Source: Amycolatopsis sp. DSM 110486 (GTDB taxonomy: Bacteria; Actinomycetota; Actinomycetes; Mycobacteriales; Pseudonocardiaceae). From it: a DNA stretch of 64,000 nucleotides. Below the pieces are notes generated by a model. It saw only the letters and a program-made list of their open reading frames with translations, had not been told where the DNA came from and did no database searches. The DNA lies in NCBI RefSeq assembly GCF_019468465.1, contig NZ_CP080519.1, forward strand, positions 3,425,001 to 3,489,000. Direction: 5' to 3'. The position numbers and the translations under genes were made by a program. Shown piece after piece: positions 1 to 9,908 of the stretch; the stretch's first letter is position 1, and the number at the start of each line of letters is the position of its first letter.

Positions 1-161
1 TCGACTCGTTCAACTACACGCCGATCGCGTTCCTGATCGTGCTCGGCGGCGCGGCCCTGTGGTGGGTCGTGTCGGCGCGCAAGTGGTTCACGGGCCCGAA
101 GGTGCAGGGATCCACAGCGGAACTGGAAGCCGTCGAACGGGAGCTCAAAGAACTGGGATAG
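1..161 (+). CDS. Amino-acid permease (APC family), C-terminal fragment
   Basis: Only the last 52 codons are inside the window; the reading frame starts at base 3 and ends at a TAG. The fragment has one hydrophobic segment (FLIVLGGAALWWVVSA) followed by a short charged cytoplasmic tail ending in ELKELG. The FNYTPI motif before the last membrane helix and the WF-TGP motif after it are typical of bacterial amino-acid permeases of the APC superfamily, which import amino acids by proton symport. The family call rests on this short tail and the substrate cannot be told. The gene begins to the left of the window. Confidence 0.6.
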   Translation, partial: DSFNYTPIAFLIVLGGAALWWVVSARKWFTGPKVQGSTAELEAVERELKELG

Positions 162-182
162 ACCCGGGATCAACCCGGGAAA

Positions 183-1206
183 ACCATCACCCTCACGATC
201 TCGCGCATCGCCGGCACGAAACACCAACCGCTGGCCATCGGCCCGGGTGGGCCCGGCGGATCCGGCCTCGACCAGCCGAGCGTGTGGTCGACCACGGCCG
301 TCGGGAAGCGGCTGCTGAGCCAGTACGACCTCATCGGCTTCGACGACCGCGGCATCGGCAACTCAACTCCAGTCCTCTGTGGACTGTCCGCGCCGACCGC
401 GCCCCCACCCTCGCCGACCCGTACCCGGCGCCCGATGGCGACATCGGCACCAACGTCGCCTACGCCCGCCGCGTCGCCGACACCTGTGCGAAGAACGCCG
501 TCGCCTACCTGCCGTACCTCGACACCAAGAGCGTCGCCCAGGACATGGACCGCATCCGCCAAGCACTGGGCGCGCGGCAGCTGAACTACTACCGCACGTC
601 CTACGGCACCTACCGCGGCGCCGTCTACGCGTCGATGTTCCCGCGGAACACCGGCAAGATCGTGCTCGACAGCAGCACGCTCTGCCGCCGTTCCTCGAGA
701 AGCCGGCGACCTACCCCGTCATCGCTACCCTGATGGCCCTCGGCGACGGCCAGGACCTGCCGTTCGGCACCACCTTCACCCAGCCGATCCCGGACAACTT
801 CGCCAGCAACCAGTACGCCCTCCTCTGCGGTGACGCGCCCGTCTCCCGCAACCCGGCGTCGTACGCCGCCGCCGTCCGGAAGGAAGGCCAGGCCCACCCC
901 CTCACCAACGGCATGCCCGCCGACATCTGGCCGTGCGCCTTCTGGCCGCGCGACGCCGTGCACGAGCCCGTGCCCATCACGGCGAACGGCCCGCGCAACG
1001 TCCTGATGCTCCAGAACCACGCCGACCCCTCCACGGCCTACTCCGGCGCCCTGCGGATGCGCGCCGCCCTCGGCCACCGCGCGGAGCTGACCACGATCGA
1101 CGACGTCGGCCACGGTGTGGACCTCAGCAACGCGTGCACCGCCGGGCGGCTTACCGAATTCCTCCTCGAAGATCACCTGCCCGGGCGCGACACGACCTGC
1201 CCGTGA
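183..1206 (+). pseudogene. Decayed secreted tripeptidyl aminopeptidase (S33 alpha/beta hydrolase)
   Basis: Homology to the Streptomyces-type S33 tripeptidyl aminopeptidases runs through three frames in succession: an oxyanion-loop segment (GPGGPGGSG, then FDDRGIGNSTP) in the first, the nucleophile region (TSYGTY) in the second, and a TAP-like C-terminal domain (NHADPSTAYSGA, then GHGVD) in the third. Frame changes fall near 390-415 and 680-690. The signal peptide and N-terminus are missing, and the stretch between the nucleophile and the TAP-like domain is far shorter than in intact enzymes of about 500 residues, so an internal deletion is likely. The residue before T-S-Y-G, normally Gly, is Arg. 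The segment begins about 20 bases after the permease stop with no start codon or RBS. It cannot make an active peptidase as written. Confidence 0.75.
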
Positions 1207-1243
1207 CCCGTCATCCGAGATCAACCTGGGTGAAGATGCGGGC

Positions 1244-2884
1244 ATGGAGACCCTCACGCTGGTCGGAGTCCTCGCCGGCTCGCTCGGCCTGACCGCGCTC
1301 GCCCGGCGCTACAACGTGTCGGCGCCGCTGCTGATCGTCGCGGTCGCGCTGGGGGTCGCGCTGATCCCCGGCGTGCCACGGATCGAGCTGGAGCCCGAGC
1401 TGATCCTCACGGTGGTGCTGCCGCCGCTGCTCTACTCGACGTCGCTCGACAGCTCGCTCACCCACTTCCGCGCGAACCTGCGCCCGATCATCGGGCTGGG
1501 GGTGGTGCTGGTGGTGGTCACGGCCGTGGTCGTCGCGTTCGTGGTGCACCTGCTGCTGCCCGACCTGCCGTGGGCGTCGGCGCTGGTGCTCGGGGCCGTC
1601 GTGGCGCCACCGGACGCCGTGACCGCCGTGGCGATCGGGCGCAAGCTCGGCCTGCCGCGCGGGATCATGACCGTGCTGACCGGCGAAAGCCTGGTCAACG
1701 ACGCCGCCGCGCTCACGCTGTACAAGGTCGCGCTCGCCGCCGTCGCGGGCACGGCCGGGTCGATCGGCCACGGCCTGGGCGTGTTCGCGGTGGCGACGGT
1801 GCTCGGCATCGCCGTGGGCCTCGTGGCCGGGTTCGTGGTGGTGTTCATCCGCTCGCGGCTCGAAGACCCGCTGCTGGAGTCGGCGTTCGGAATCATCGTG
1901 CCGTTCGCGGCCTACGTGACGGCCGAGCACCTGCACCCGTTCGGCTCGGAGTTCAGCGGCTCGGGCGTGCTCGCCGTGGTCACGGCCGGCCTGTACCTCG
2001 GGCAACGGTCGCTGCGCGCGTCCCCGGCCACGCGCATGCAGGACCGGTCCGTGTGGACGTCGATCGACGTGCTGCTCGAAGCGCTGGTGTTCGCGTTGAT
2101 GGGCCTGCAGCTGCCGTTCGTGCTCGACGGCGCCGACCGCGCGGCGCGCGACAACGGCACCCTCACGATCGTCGCCATCGTGGTGCTGCTGGTGACGATG
2201 GCCGTGCGGATCCCCGCGGTGTTCCTGTCGAGCTACCTGCCGAGAACACTGCGGCTGTTCGGCCGCACGCGAGACTCGGCTTCGTGGCAGGCGCTGGCCG
2301 TGGTGTCGTGGACCGGGATGCGCGGCGTGGTCACGCTCGCCGCGGCGTCGGCCGTGCCGTTCGGCACGCCGGGGCGCCCGGAGATCCAGCTGTTCGCGTT
2401 CACGGTCGCCGTCGGCACGGTGCTGATCCAGGGCCTCACGTTGCCGCCGTTGATCCGCTGGCTCAAGGTGCAGGACCCGGCCGAGGCCGCACGCGACCAG
2501 GCCGAGGAGCTGGCCGCGCGGGAAGTCGCGCAGAAGGCGGCGCACGCGCGGTTGAAGGAGATCACGCAGGCGGCGATGTCGAAAGCGGACCTGCCACCGG
2601 ACCGCATGAAGCGGCTCGAAGAACGTCTGGAACGGCTCGTCGACACCCGCTACCGCTTCGCGCGGGCCGCGATCACGCTGTCCGGCGAGGAACGCAGCGC
2701 CAGCCCGCAGGCCAAGTTCGCGCAGGCCCGGCGTGAGCTGCTGATCACCCAGCGCGCGGCGATGATCACGGAGAACCGCGCCGGGCGCCTCGACGACGAG
2801 GTGCTGCGCAAGGTCCTCGTCGAGCTGGACCTCGAAGAGCTCTCCGCCACCAACACCCTCACCAACCGGATGGGCATGGGCTGA
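1244..2884 (+). CDS. Na+/H+ antiporter, CPA1 (NhaP-like) family
   Basis: The 546-residue integral membrane protein exchanges cytoplasmic sodium (or another monovalent cation) for protons. About twelve hydrophobic segments fill residues 1-420, followed by a long charged, helical cytoplasmic tail (about 425-546). The ion-binding region is recognisable as VVAPPDAVTAV near residue 120 and GESLVND near residue 146, the CPA1 counterparts of the transport-site aspartates. The ATG at 1244 (METLTLVGVL) is preferred because it places a hydrophobic segment at the start; longer versions read into the decayed peptidase. The length is usual for the family. A perfect hairpin covers the stop codon and separates the gene from convergent purA. 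Confidence 0.88.
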   Translation: METLTLVGVLAGSLGLTALARRYNVSAPLLIVAVALGVALIPGVPRIELEPELILTVVLPPLLYSTSLDSSLTHFRANLRPIIGLGVVLVVVTAVVVAFVVHLLLPDLPWASALVLGAVVAPPDAVTAVAIGRKLGLPRGIMTVLTGESLVNDAAALTLYKVALAAVAGTAGSIGHGLGVFAVATVLGIAVGLVAGFVVVFIRSRLEDPLLESAFGIIVPFAAYVTAEHLHPFGSEFSGSGVLAVVTAGLYLGQRSLRASPATRMQDRSVWTSIDVLLEALVFALMGLQLPFVLDGADRAARDNGTLTIVAIVVLLVTMAVRIPAVFLSSYLPRTLRLFGRTRDSASWQALAVVSWTGMRGVVTLAAASAVPFGTPGRPEIQLFAFTVAVGTVLIQGLTLPPLIRWLKVQDPAEAARDQAEELAAREVAQKAAHARLKEITQAAMSKADLPPDRMKRLEERLERLVDTRYRFARAAITLSGEERSASPQAKFAQARRELLITQRAAMITENRAGRLDDEVLRKVLVELDLEELSATNTLTNRMGMG

Positions 2885-2912
2885 CGGGCGTTCGGTCGAG
2901 AACGCCCGTCAG
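2881..2912. terminator. Bidirectional hairpin terminator between antiporter and purA
   Basis: A perfect 13-bp inverted repeat (CTGACGGGCGTTC with its complement) encloses a 6-base loop. It includes the antiporter stop codon and lies just beyond the purA stop. No T-tract follows, as is usual for high-GC actinobacteria. Confidence 0.75.
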
Positions 2913-2928
2913 CTCAGCGAAGACTCCG

Positions 2929-4961
<2,033 letters not shown>

Positions 4962-5108
4962 CCGGTTTCATCCGATAGTTCTGCGCCAGGTGGCCTAACA
5001 GCACTTTCTGTTCACTGAAGGTCTGTTACATGTCACCCGTAAGTGTTGCTTGCGCCACTTCCGTGGTCGAAGGTGAATCAGTCCCACACTCGACACGGAG
5101 GCAGCAAT

Positions 5109-5747
5109 ATGCCCACAGCGCGTAGTGTCCGAAACTCCTTGGCCATCCTCGTCGGCGTGACGCTGCTCGGCGGCACGATGGTCGGCATCGCCGACGCGAC
5201 CCCGCCCGGCATCCCGTCGGCCGCGACGGCCAAGAGCGAGCTCGCCGGCCTCACCGTGAAAGCCGACGGCTCACTGACCGGCTACAGCCGCGACAAGTTC
5301 CCGCACTGGATCCAGCAGGGGAACAACTGCGACACCCGTGAGGTCGTGCTCAAGCGCGACGGCACGAACGTCGTCACCAACTCCAGCTGCACCGCCACCT
5401 CGGGCACGTGGGTCTCGCCCTACGACGGCGCGACCTGGACCGCGGCGTCCGATGTGGACATCGACCACGTCGTGCCGCTGGCCGACGCGTGGCGCACCGG
5501 TGCTTCGTCGTGGACCACGGCGCAACGCCAGGCCTACGCCAACGACCTGTCCGACCCGCAGCTGATCGCCGTGACGGACAACGTCAACCAGCAGAAGGGC
5601 GACAAGTCGCCGGACCAGTGGAAGCCGCCGTCCACGGGCTACTGGTGCACCTACGCCCGCATGTGGGTCGCGGTGAAGTCGAAGTTCGACCTCACGGTGA
5701 ACTCCGCCGAGAAGTCCGCGCTGACGGACATGCTCGGCCGCTGCTGA
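5109..5747 (+). CDS. Secreted HNH endonuclease-like protein (DUF1524 type)
   Basis: The 212-residue protein has a Sec signal peptide (basic start, hydrophobic SLAILVGVTLLGGTMVGIA, cleavage near ADA-TPP). The mature part carries the DUF1524/HNH hallmark: DIDHVVPLADAW (metal and general-base His), then NDLSDPQLIAV with the central Asn, and N-QQKGDKSPDQW. Two cysteine pairs (NCDTRE and SSC; WC and C-terminal RC) could form disulfides outside the cell. Secreted actinobacterial proteins of this type are taken to be nucleases that cut extracellular DNA. A good RBS (GGAGG) precedes the ATG. The gene stands alone, followed by a hairpin. Nuclease activity is inferred from the motif. Confidence 0.85.
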   Translation: MPTARSVRNSLAILVGVTLLGGTMVGIADATPPGIPSAATAKSELAGLTVKADGSLTGYSRDKFPHWIQQGNNCDTREVVLKRDGTNVVTNSSCTATSGTWVSPYDGATWTAASDVDIDHVVPLADAWRTGASSWTTAQRQAYANDLSDPQLIAVTDNVNQQKGDKSPDQWKPPSTGYWCTYARMWVAVKSKFDLTVNSAEKSALTDMLGRC

Positions 5748-5766
5748 GGTCTTTGTCGAGGTGTTT

Positions 5767-5835
5767 CGCGCGGGGCCGGGATCGGTTCTGGGTCTGGGGT
5801 TCAACGGCCGATCACCCCGGTCCCCGCCCCGCGCG
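5767..5835 (+). terminator. Possible long-loop hairpin terminator after the nuclease gene
   Basis: CGCGCGGGGC (5767-5776) pairs with GCCCCGCGCG (5826-5835) around a 49-base loop that has a smaller CCGGG/CCCGG pairing inside. The position just after the nuclease stop fits a terminator. The long loop lowers confidence. Confidence 0.4.
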
Positions 5836-5849
5836 GAACCCTACGGACG

Positions 5850-6068
5850 GTGGTAGTGCGAGCACGTTCTGCCGGCACCGTCACCAACCCGGCCAACTGC
5901 GGCGGCTACGTCGACATGCCGCGCCTGCAGTCGACGATCCGCTCGCTCACCACGAAGTACCCGGACTTCGGCGGCGTCGACGGGTGGGAGTACTTCAACT
6001 CGTTGCCGGGCGGCACGGGTGCGCCTTGGCAGTGGGTGCAGCAAGTCGCGCCGGTTGTGAAGGGCTGA
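5850..6068 (+). pseudogene. C-terminal remnant of a GH18-type chitinase
   Basis: About 70 residues are readable, containing YPDFGGVDGWEYFNSLPGG and APWQWVQQVAP. This matches the last strand-helix segment and C-terminus of family 18 glycosyl hydrolases, where F-GGV-GWEYFNS follows the last barrel strand. The catalytic DxxDxDxE strand and the rest of the barrel are absent, and there is no signal peptide or RBS. It is a truncated, non-functional remnant, probably left by recombination next to the secreted nuclease. The family call relies on this short match. Confidence 0.5.
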
Positions 6069-6759
6069 TCTGGGGGCCGGTCGCTGGTGGCTGTGTCTGG
6101 TCTTCGGGTTGTGCCCGAGTAAGTCTGGCTGATCTCCGCAGTTACCCCTACGCCTCGGAGGTCAAGCAGCTTCAAGGACCTCGGCTTCGGCTTCACTCGC
6201 GCCGACCCCACGGGCTTCCGCTTCGCCACGCGGTGGTTGATGGTGCTCGGCCCCCCGGTCTTCCCCGTCGCCTCCGCGAAGGCCGGTCCGACTTCTGGGG
6301 CCCATACGCCAGTTCGTGGCGCACCCGCTGGCACATCAAGGGCCGCGCAGGGCCCGCACGCGGGCGAGATGGCGCGGACGCACGCCTTCTGCTGGCTGAT
6401 GCCCTGGCGTGCTCGGGGCTGATGCTCCTGGAACTCTCGCAGGCCGACTACTTGCCCATCTGGCACACCCTGGCGACCACCTTCGCCTGGCCCCTCGCGG
6501 CAATCTACGCGGCGGCCAAGGTGCTGGAGTACTACCGGAAACACTGGGGCCCCTCCGTGCGAGGTGGGGTGGCGGGGTCGGGTTTCCGCGAGGCGGGGAG
6601 TTCGCTCCGGCCGCGCTGCTCGCGACTGACGGCCAACTTCCCTTCCCCGCAGCAGATATGCGCCACCGCCGGCAGCCAGACAGCCCCCGCCCTCCCCAAG
6701 GGGGGCGTCCCCATTCCAGTCTATCGTTGCTGGGCCCCGAAAAGCGGATCGGAGTGAAT
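6069..6759. other. Gene-poor stretch with scraps of former coding sequence
   Basis: No intact gene is visible. Two pieces look formerly coding on the plus strand: about 6171-6290, with G/C-rich third positions (reading FKDLGFGFTRADPTGF), and, in another frame, about 6420-6545, with a likely transmembrane segment (LATTFAWPLAAIYAAAKVLEYY). They may be one frameshifted membrane protein of unknown family. From 6561 to 6759 no recognisable coding signal is seen. The stretch lies between a chitinase remnant and a tandem-repeat array, so the interval 5850-6906 looks like a decay zone. Confidence 0.4.
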
Positions 6760-6906
6760 CTGTGGACAACTCCGGTCACGAGCGAAGCCCTGTGCACAAC
6801 TCCGCTCGCGCGCAAAGCGCTGTGCACAACCTCCGGTCACGCGCAAAGCCCTGTGGACACCTCCGGCTCCAAACGGGCACTCTGGGCAACTCCGGTTCCG
6901 AGCCGT
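6760..6906. repeat. Five-copy 30-bp tandem repeat with DnaA-box-like cores
   Basis: Imperfect units start at 6760, 6790, 6820, 6851 and 6880 (29-31 bp each). The first reads CTGTGGACAACTCCGGTCAC and then AGCGAAGCC. Each unit opens with TGTGGACAA or a one- to three-base variant. TGTGGACAA is the reverse complement of TTGTCCACA, the preferred DnaA box of high-GC actinobacteria. All cores point the same way at about three helical turns. The array is in a non-coding decay zone. It could bind DnaA, be a repeat-coding remnant, or be neutral satellite DNA. Confidence 0.7.
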
Positions 6907-7051
6907 GCGTCGGGATTCTGACAACCCGCGCTCACACCGCCACCGCGGTCCGGCCAGCTATGCGGAGCACCGCGGGAGCGGCCTGATCAATCAGCGCACG
7001 GTGAACAAGCTGTCCCGCCCGGCCGCGGATCGTGCAGTCCTCCCAGCGCCC

Positions 7052-7080
7052 TTGACGCCGGAGCCACACAGGCGTGTAAT
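7052..7080 (+). promoter_or_regulatory. Promoter of the MarR-SRPBCC operon
   Basis: A -35 TTGACG (7052-7057) and a -10 TGTAAT (7075-7080) are separated by 17 bp, close to the housekeeping sigma consensus. The predicted start near 7087 falls inside the operator-like repeats that follow, which suits autorepression. Confidence 0.65.
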
Positions 7081-7108
7081 GGTGTCACGACATACATGTC
7101 ACGACACC
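7081..7108 (+). promoter_or_regulatory. Probable MarR operator
   Basis: TGTCACGACA occurs twice as a direct repeat (7083-7092 and 7097-7106, period 14). The whole is bounded by an inverted GGTGTC/GACACC pair. It covers the predicted transcription start and ends just before the RBS AAGGAGG of the MarR gene, an expected place for autorepression. Confidence 0.6.
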
Positions 7109-7124
7109 GAATGAAGGAGGCCAA

Positions 7125-7598
7125 GTGCGAAGGGCCGAGCAACTCCGCTACCTCATCCTCGCGGCACAGCGGGAAGGGAACCGACAGCTGACAGTGCGGC
7201 TGGGGGAGATCGGGGTGACGCCGGCGCAGTCGGAGGTGTTGCGGATCCTCGCGGGGCACGGGCCGATGGCGTTGCGGGAGCTCGGGGAGATGCTCGTGTG
7301 CGACACCGGGGCGAGTCCGAGCCGGATCGTGGACAGGTTGGTGGGGGCGGGGCTCGTGGAGCGGGCCGCGAGTGAGCGGGATCGGCGGCAGGTGCGGTTG
7401 GAGCTCACCAAAACGGGGCGCGACAAGGCTGAGCGCGTCGCCGAGATCGAGGATCAGCTGTACGACCAGCTCGACAGGGCGGCCAAAGGAACTGACGTCG
7501 AAGCGTTTCTCGAGTTCCTCAAGAAGTTTACCCAGGAATCACCGGCAGGGCGAGCGTTCGAGAACCGCCTTGCCGCCGAAGGAAGGAAAACGAAATGA
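7125..7598 (+). CDS. MarR-family transcriptional regulator
   Basis: The 157-residue protein has the MarR winged helix: EVLRILAGHGPMALRELGEML as the first helices, an ASPSRIVDRLVGAGLVER recognition helix, and the wing motif with conserved D-R-R (SERDRRQVRLELT). The C-terminal helices are for dimerisation. The GTG start has an excellent RBS (AAGGAGG) seven bases away. The stop overlaps the next start as ATGA, so the SRPBCC protein is co-translated. The regulator probably represses its own operon through the repeats at 7081-7108 and is released by a small ligand; the ligand is unknown. Confidence 0.9.
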   Translation: MRRAEQLRYLILAAQREGNRQLTVRLGEIGVTPAQSEVLRILAGHGPMALRELGEMLVCDTGASPSRIVDRLVGAGLVERAASERDRRQVRLELTKTGRDKAERVAEIEDQLYDQLDRAAKGTDVEAFLEFLKKFTQESPAGRAFENRLAAEGRKTK

Positions 7599-8029
7599 CT
7601 TTCGAGCTAACCATAAATATAAACGCATCACCCAAAGAGGTATTCGAGTTCGTAGCTGATTTCACGACCATGCCGCAGTGGTATTCAGCTGTGCAGCGGG
7701 TCGACCGGACAGGAGAGAACACAGGGATCGGGACACGCTACGAGGTCCACCGGAACCTGCCCGGAGGGCCTGCCCGAAACGAGGTGGAAATAACCGAACT
7801 CACCCCCGAAAAGGAAGTCACGTTCACGTCGCTCAGCGGCCCGACTCCGTTCGTCTACCGCTACAAAGTCGAGCCCGCACAGAACAGGACCAAGCTCACC
7901 CTGGAAGGAACCATCAGCGGAGCCGGACTCCCCGGCCCGGCCGCGCTACTCGGGCCCCTGGCCGAAAAGCTGTTCAAACGAGGAATGCAAGACAACCTCG
8001 GCACCCTCGCCAAAATCCTGCAAAAATAA
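7595..8029 (+). CDS. SRPBCC (START-like) family protein
   Basis: This 144-residue protein has a polyketide-cyclase/START-like pattern: the first strand FELTININAS, P-KEVFEFVADFTTMPQWYSAVQ (helix-turn with conserved W), and a long C-terminal helix (LAEKLFKRGMQDNLGTLAKIL). Such domains fold around a deep hydrophobic cavity that binds lipids or aromatic ligands; many have no known activity. It overlaps the MarR stop by four bases and shares its operon, so it may sequester or process the MarR ligand. The substrate is unknown. A near-adjacent convergent gene begins (by its stop) two bases downstream. Confidence 0.85.
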   Translation: MTFELTININASPKEVFEFVADFTTMPQWYSAVQRVDRTGENTGIGTRYEVHRNLPGGPARNEVEITELTPEKEVTFTSLSGPTPFVYRYKVEPAQNRTKLTLEGTISGAGLPGPAALLGPLAEKLFKRGMQDNLGTLAKILQK

Positions 8030-8030
8030 C

Positions 8031-9872
8031 TCACCAGCCGGCCAGATCCAAGATCTGAAAAGCGATCCGCGACTGCAGCAGACAATCCAGCGCACCCGGA
8101 TCCTGCCCGATGAGTTTCCCGATCTTCGCCAGCCGGTACCGGATCGTGTTCTCGTGCACGCCCAGCTCCAACGCCGTGCCCTGAACGCGCCCCTCCGCAG
8201 CCACAAAAGCCCGCCACGTCTCCAGCAACGACGAGTCCGCCTCCCGCAACGGGCGGATCGTCTCGTGCGCGAACTGCACGGCCTCCTTCACCCGCCCGCT
8301 GGACGCGACGAGCCGGAACAACCCCAGCTCAGTCACCGTCACCACGCCGCCGGACCAGCCGAACGACGTGGCCAGCTCATCGATCTCCCGCAATTCCCTG
8401 TGCGCCAAAGGGAAATCTTCCGGCGAACGGCACACCCCCGAGATCACCGCGGTCCGCACCCGCAGGCGTGGGCCCACAGCCAAGCGCACCTCGTCGACGG
8501 CGGCGCGCAAGTCCCGAGGTTCGGAGCCGTCGGGCAGCGAAAGCAACGCCACCACCGCGCCCGGCAAACTCACCGCGGCAGGTTCCGACACCGACAAAAC
8601 CGTGGCCAGAGAACGGATCACCAGCTTCCGCCCCACCGAAACACTCACGTTCTGGCTCGCGTTGTCCAACGCGAACCGCACCAGCACGTGCGGCTGAGCC
8701 AGATTCACCCCGAACTGCGGACCCCGCCGTGCCAGCTGCTCGGCATCGCGGGTGCGGTGCAGCAAATCCGACAGGAAGTCCTCCCGTGCCTGCCCCTCCG
8801 CCTCCGCCTGGCGCCGTTCGGACAGCACCTGCAACGACAGCACCGTCGCCCCGTGTTCGGCGAGCTTCGTGTCCAGCTCCTCCAGCCCGCGTCCGACCTC
8901 GACGATCCCGAGGTACCCGCTGGGCTGACCCTCGATGATCAGCCGGCACATCAGGTGCCGGCGCCCGACCCACACGGCGGGCGTCGGCGGCACGATCGTC
9001 GACGGGCAGCTCGCGCTGAGTGACGCCAGCGCCTGCTTCACCGACGGCAGCTCGCGGATTCGCTGAGCCAGCTCCGGCGGCTGAGTCATCTTCAACCCCG
9101 CAGGTGCGGACCACGCCAGCACCTGGAAATCCTCGTTGTACAGCACCACGGGCTTCGCCGAGAGCTCACCGAGCAGCGTCACCACGGTCTGGATGCTCGC
9201 GCCGTCGAGCACGGCGTTGGTCAGCTTCTGGTGCACGTCCGCCAGATAGGCCAAGGTGTTCTTCTGCCGCACGACCTCGGCGGCCTTGTTCTTCAGGTGC
9301 GCGTTCAGCATGGCCTGCCGCAGGAACAACGCGCCCAGCCGGGCGAACAGCTCCGCGAGCGCCACGTCTTCGTCGGCGTACACGTGGTCCTTCTGCACGT
9401 TGTCGACGAAGATCAGGCCGATCACCTTGCCGTCGAACACGAGCGGTACGCCGAGCATCGCGCGCACGTGCCAGTGCTCCATGGTGCGGCGGTGCGGGCG
9501 CGGGTCGCGCGGCACGTCGGAGATGAGCACGGGCGCGGCGGACTCGATGACCTCGCGGCTGAACCGGTCGCCCCGGATGCCGGCCTCCTGCGCCTGCACG
9601 GCGGCCGAGATGTCGCCCTCGCTCTCGCAGTAGCCGGCGGCGCCGCGGAACCGGCCGTCACCGTCGCGCAGGTACACCGAACAGCGCGTGACGCCCAGCA
9701 GGTGGCACAGCTGCTTGCCGAGCAGGCCCAGCAGATCCTCGAGCCGCGTGGTGGTGATGGCCTCGGTCGTGATCTCGCTGAACGCGGCGATGACCTCACG
9801 CTCACGGTGCGACGGGTCCACGGGGCGCGCCAGGGACCGAACCGAAGCATCGCGCATGGGATCCGCCTTCAC
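8031..9872 (-). CDS. GAF-domain PucR-type transcriptional activator
   Basis: The 613-residue regulator has an N-terminal GAF sensor (about residues 25-185: LEDLLGLLGKQLCHLLGV, VPLVFDGKVIGLIFVDN), a linker helix, a central region, and a C-terminal PucR helix-turn-helix (about 550-610: ALELGVHENTIRYRLAKIGKL). Proteins of this build often activate catabolic operons after binding an aromatic or related pathway compound. It lies on the same strand as, and downstream of, ribBA, the flavin reductase and the monooxygenase cluster, so it is the best candidate regulator of that island; this is inference. The start is uncertain: GTG at 9872, or ATG at 9857 with an AAGG ahead of it. Confidence 0.82.
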   Translation of the reverse strand: MKADPMRDASVRSLARPVDPSHREREVIAAFSEITTEAITTTRLEDLLGLLGKQLCHLLGVTRCSVYLRDGDGRFRGAAGYCESEGDISAAVQAQEAGIRGDRFSREVIESAAPVLISDVPRDPRPHRRTMEHWHVRAMLGVPLVFDGKVIGLIFVDNVQKDHVYADEDVALAELFARLGALFLRQAMLNAHLKNKAAEVVRQKNTLAYLADVHQKLTNAVLDGASIQTVVTLLGELSAKPVVLYNEDFQVLAWSAPAGLKMTQPPELAQRIRELPSVKQALASLSASCPSTIVPPTPAVWVGRRHLMCRLIIEGQPSGYLGIVEVGRGLEELDTKLAEHGATVLSLQVLSERRQAEAEGQAREDFLSDLLHRTRDAEQLARRGPQFGVNLAQPHVLVRFALDNASQNVSVSVGRKLVIRSLATVLSVSEPAAVSLPGAVVALLSLPDGSEPRDLRAAVDEVRLAVGPRLRVRTAVISGVCRSPEDFPLAHRELREIDELATSFGWSGGVVTVTELGLFRLVASSGRVKEAVQFAHETIRPLREADSSLLETWRAFVAAEGRVQGTALELGVHENTIRYRLAKIGKLIGQDPGALDCLLQSRIAFQILDLAGW

Positions 9873-9908
9873 CGTTGAAATCCGGACTCCGTCTGAGGGT
9901 GCCTTACC

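Noticed and set aside
1211..2545. 444-codon minus-strand frame
   Set aside because: It is the antisense shadow of the antiporter, with a His/Arg/Gln-rich composition and no family pattern.
6760..6906. CRISPR-like array
   Set aside because: The similar 30-bp units are directly joined without unique spacers, and no cas gene is nearby.
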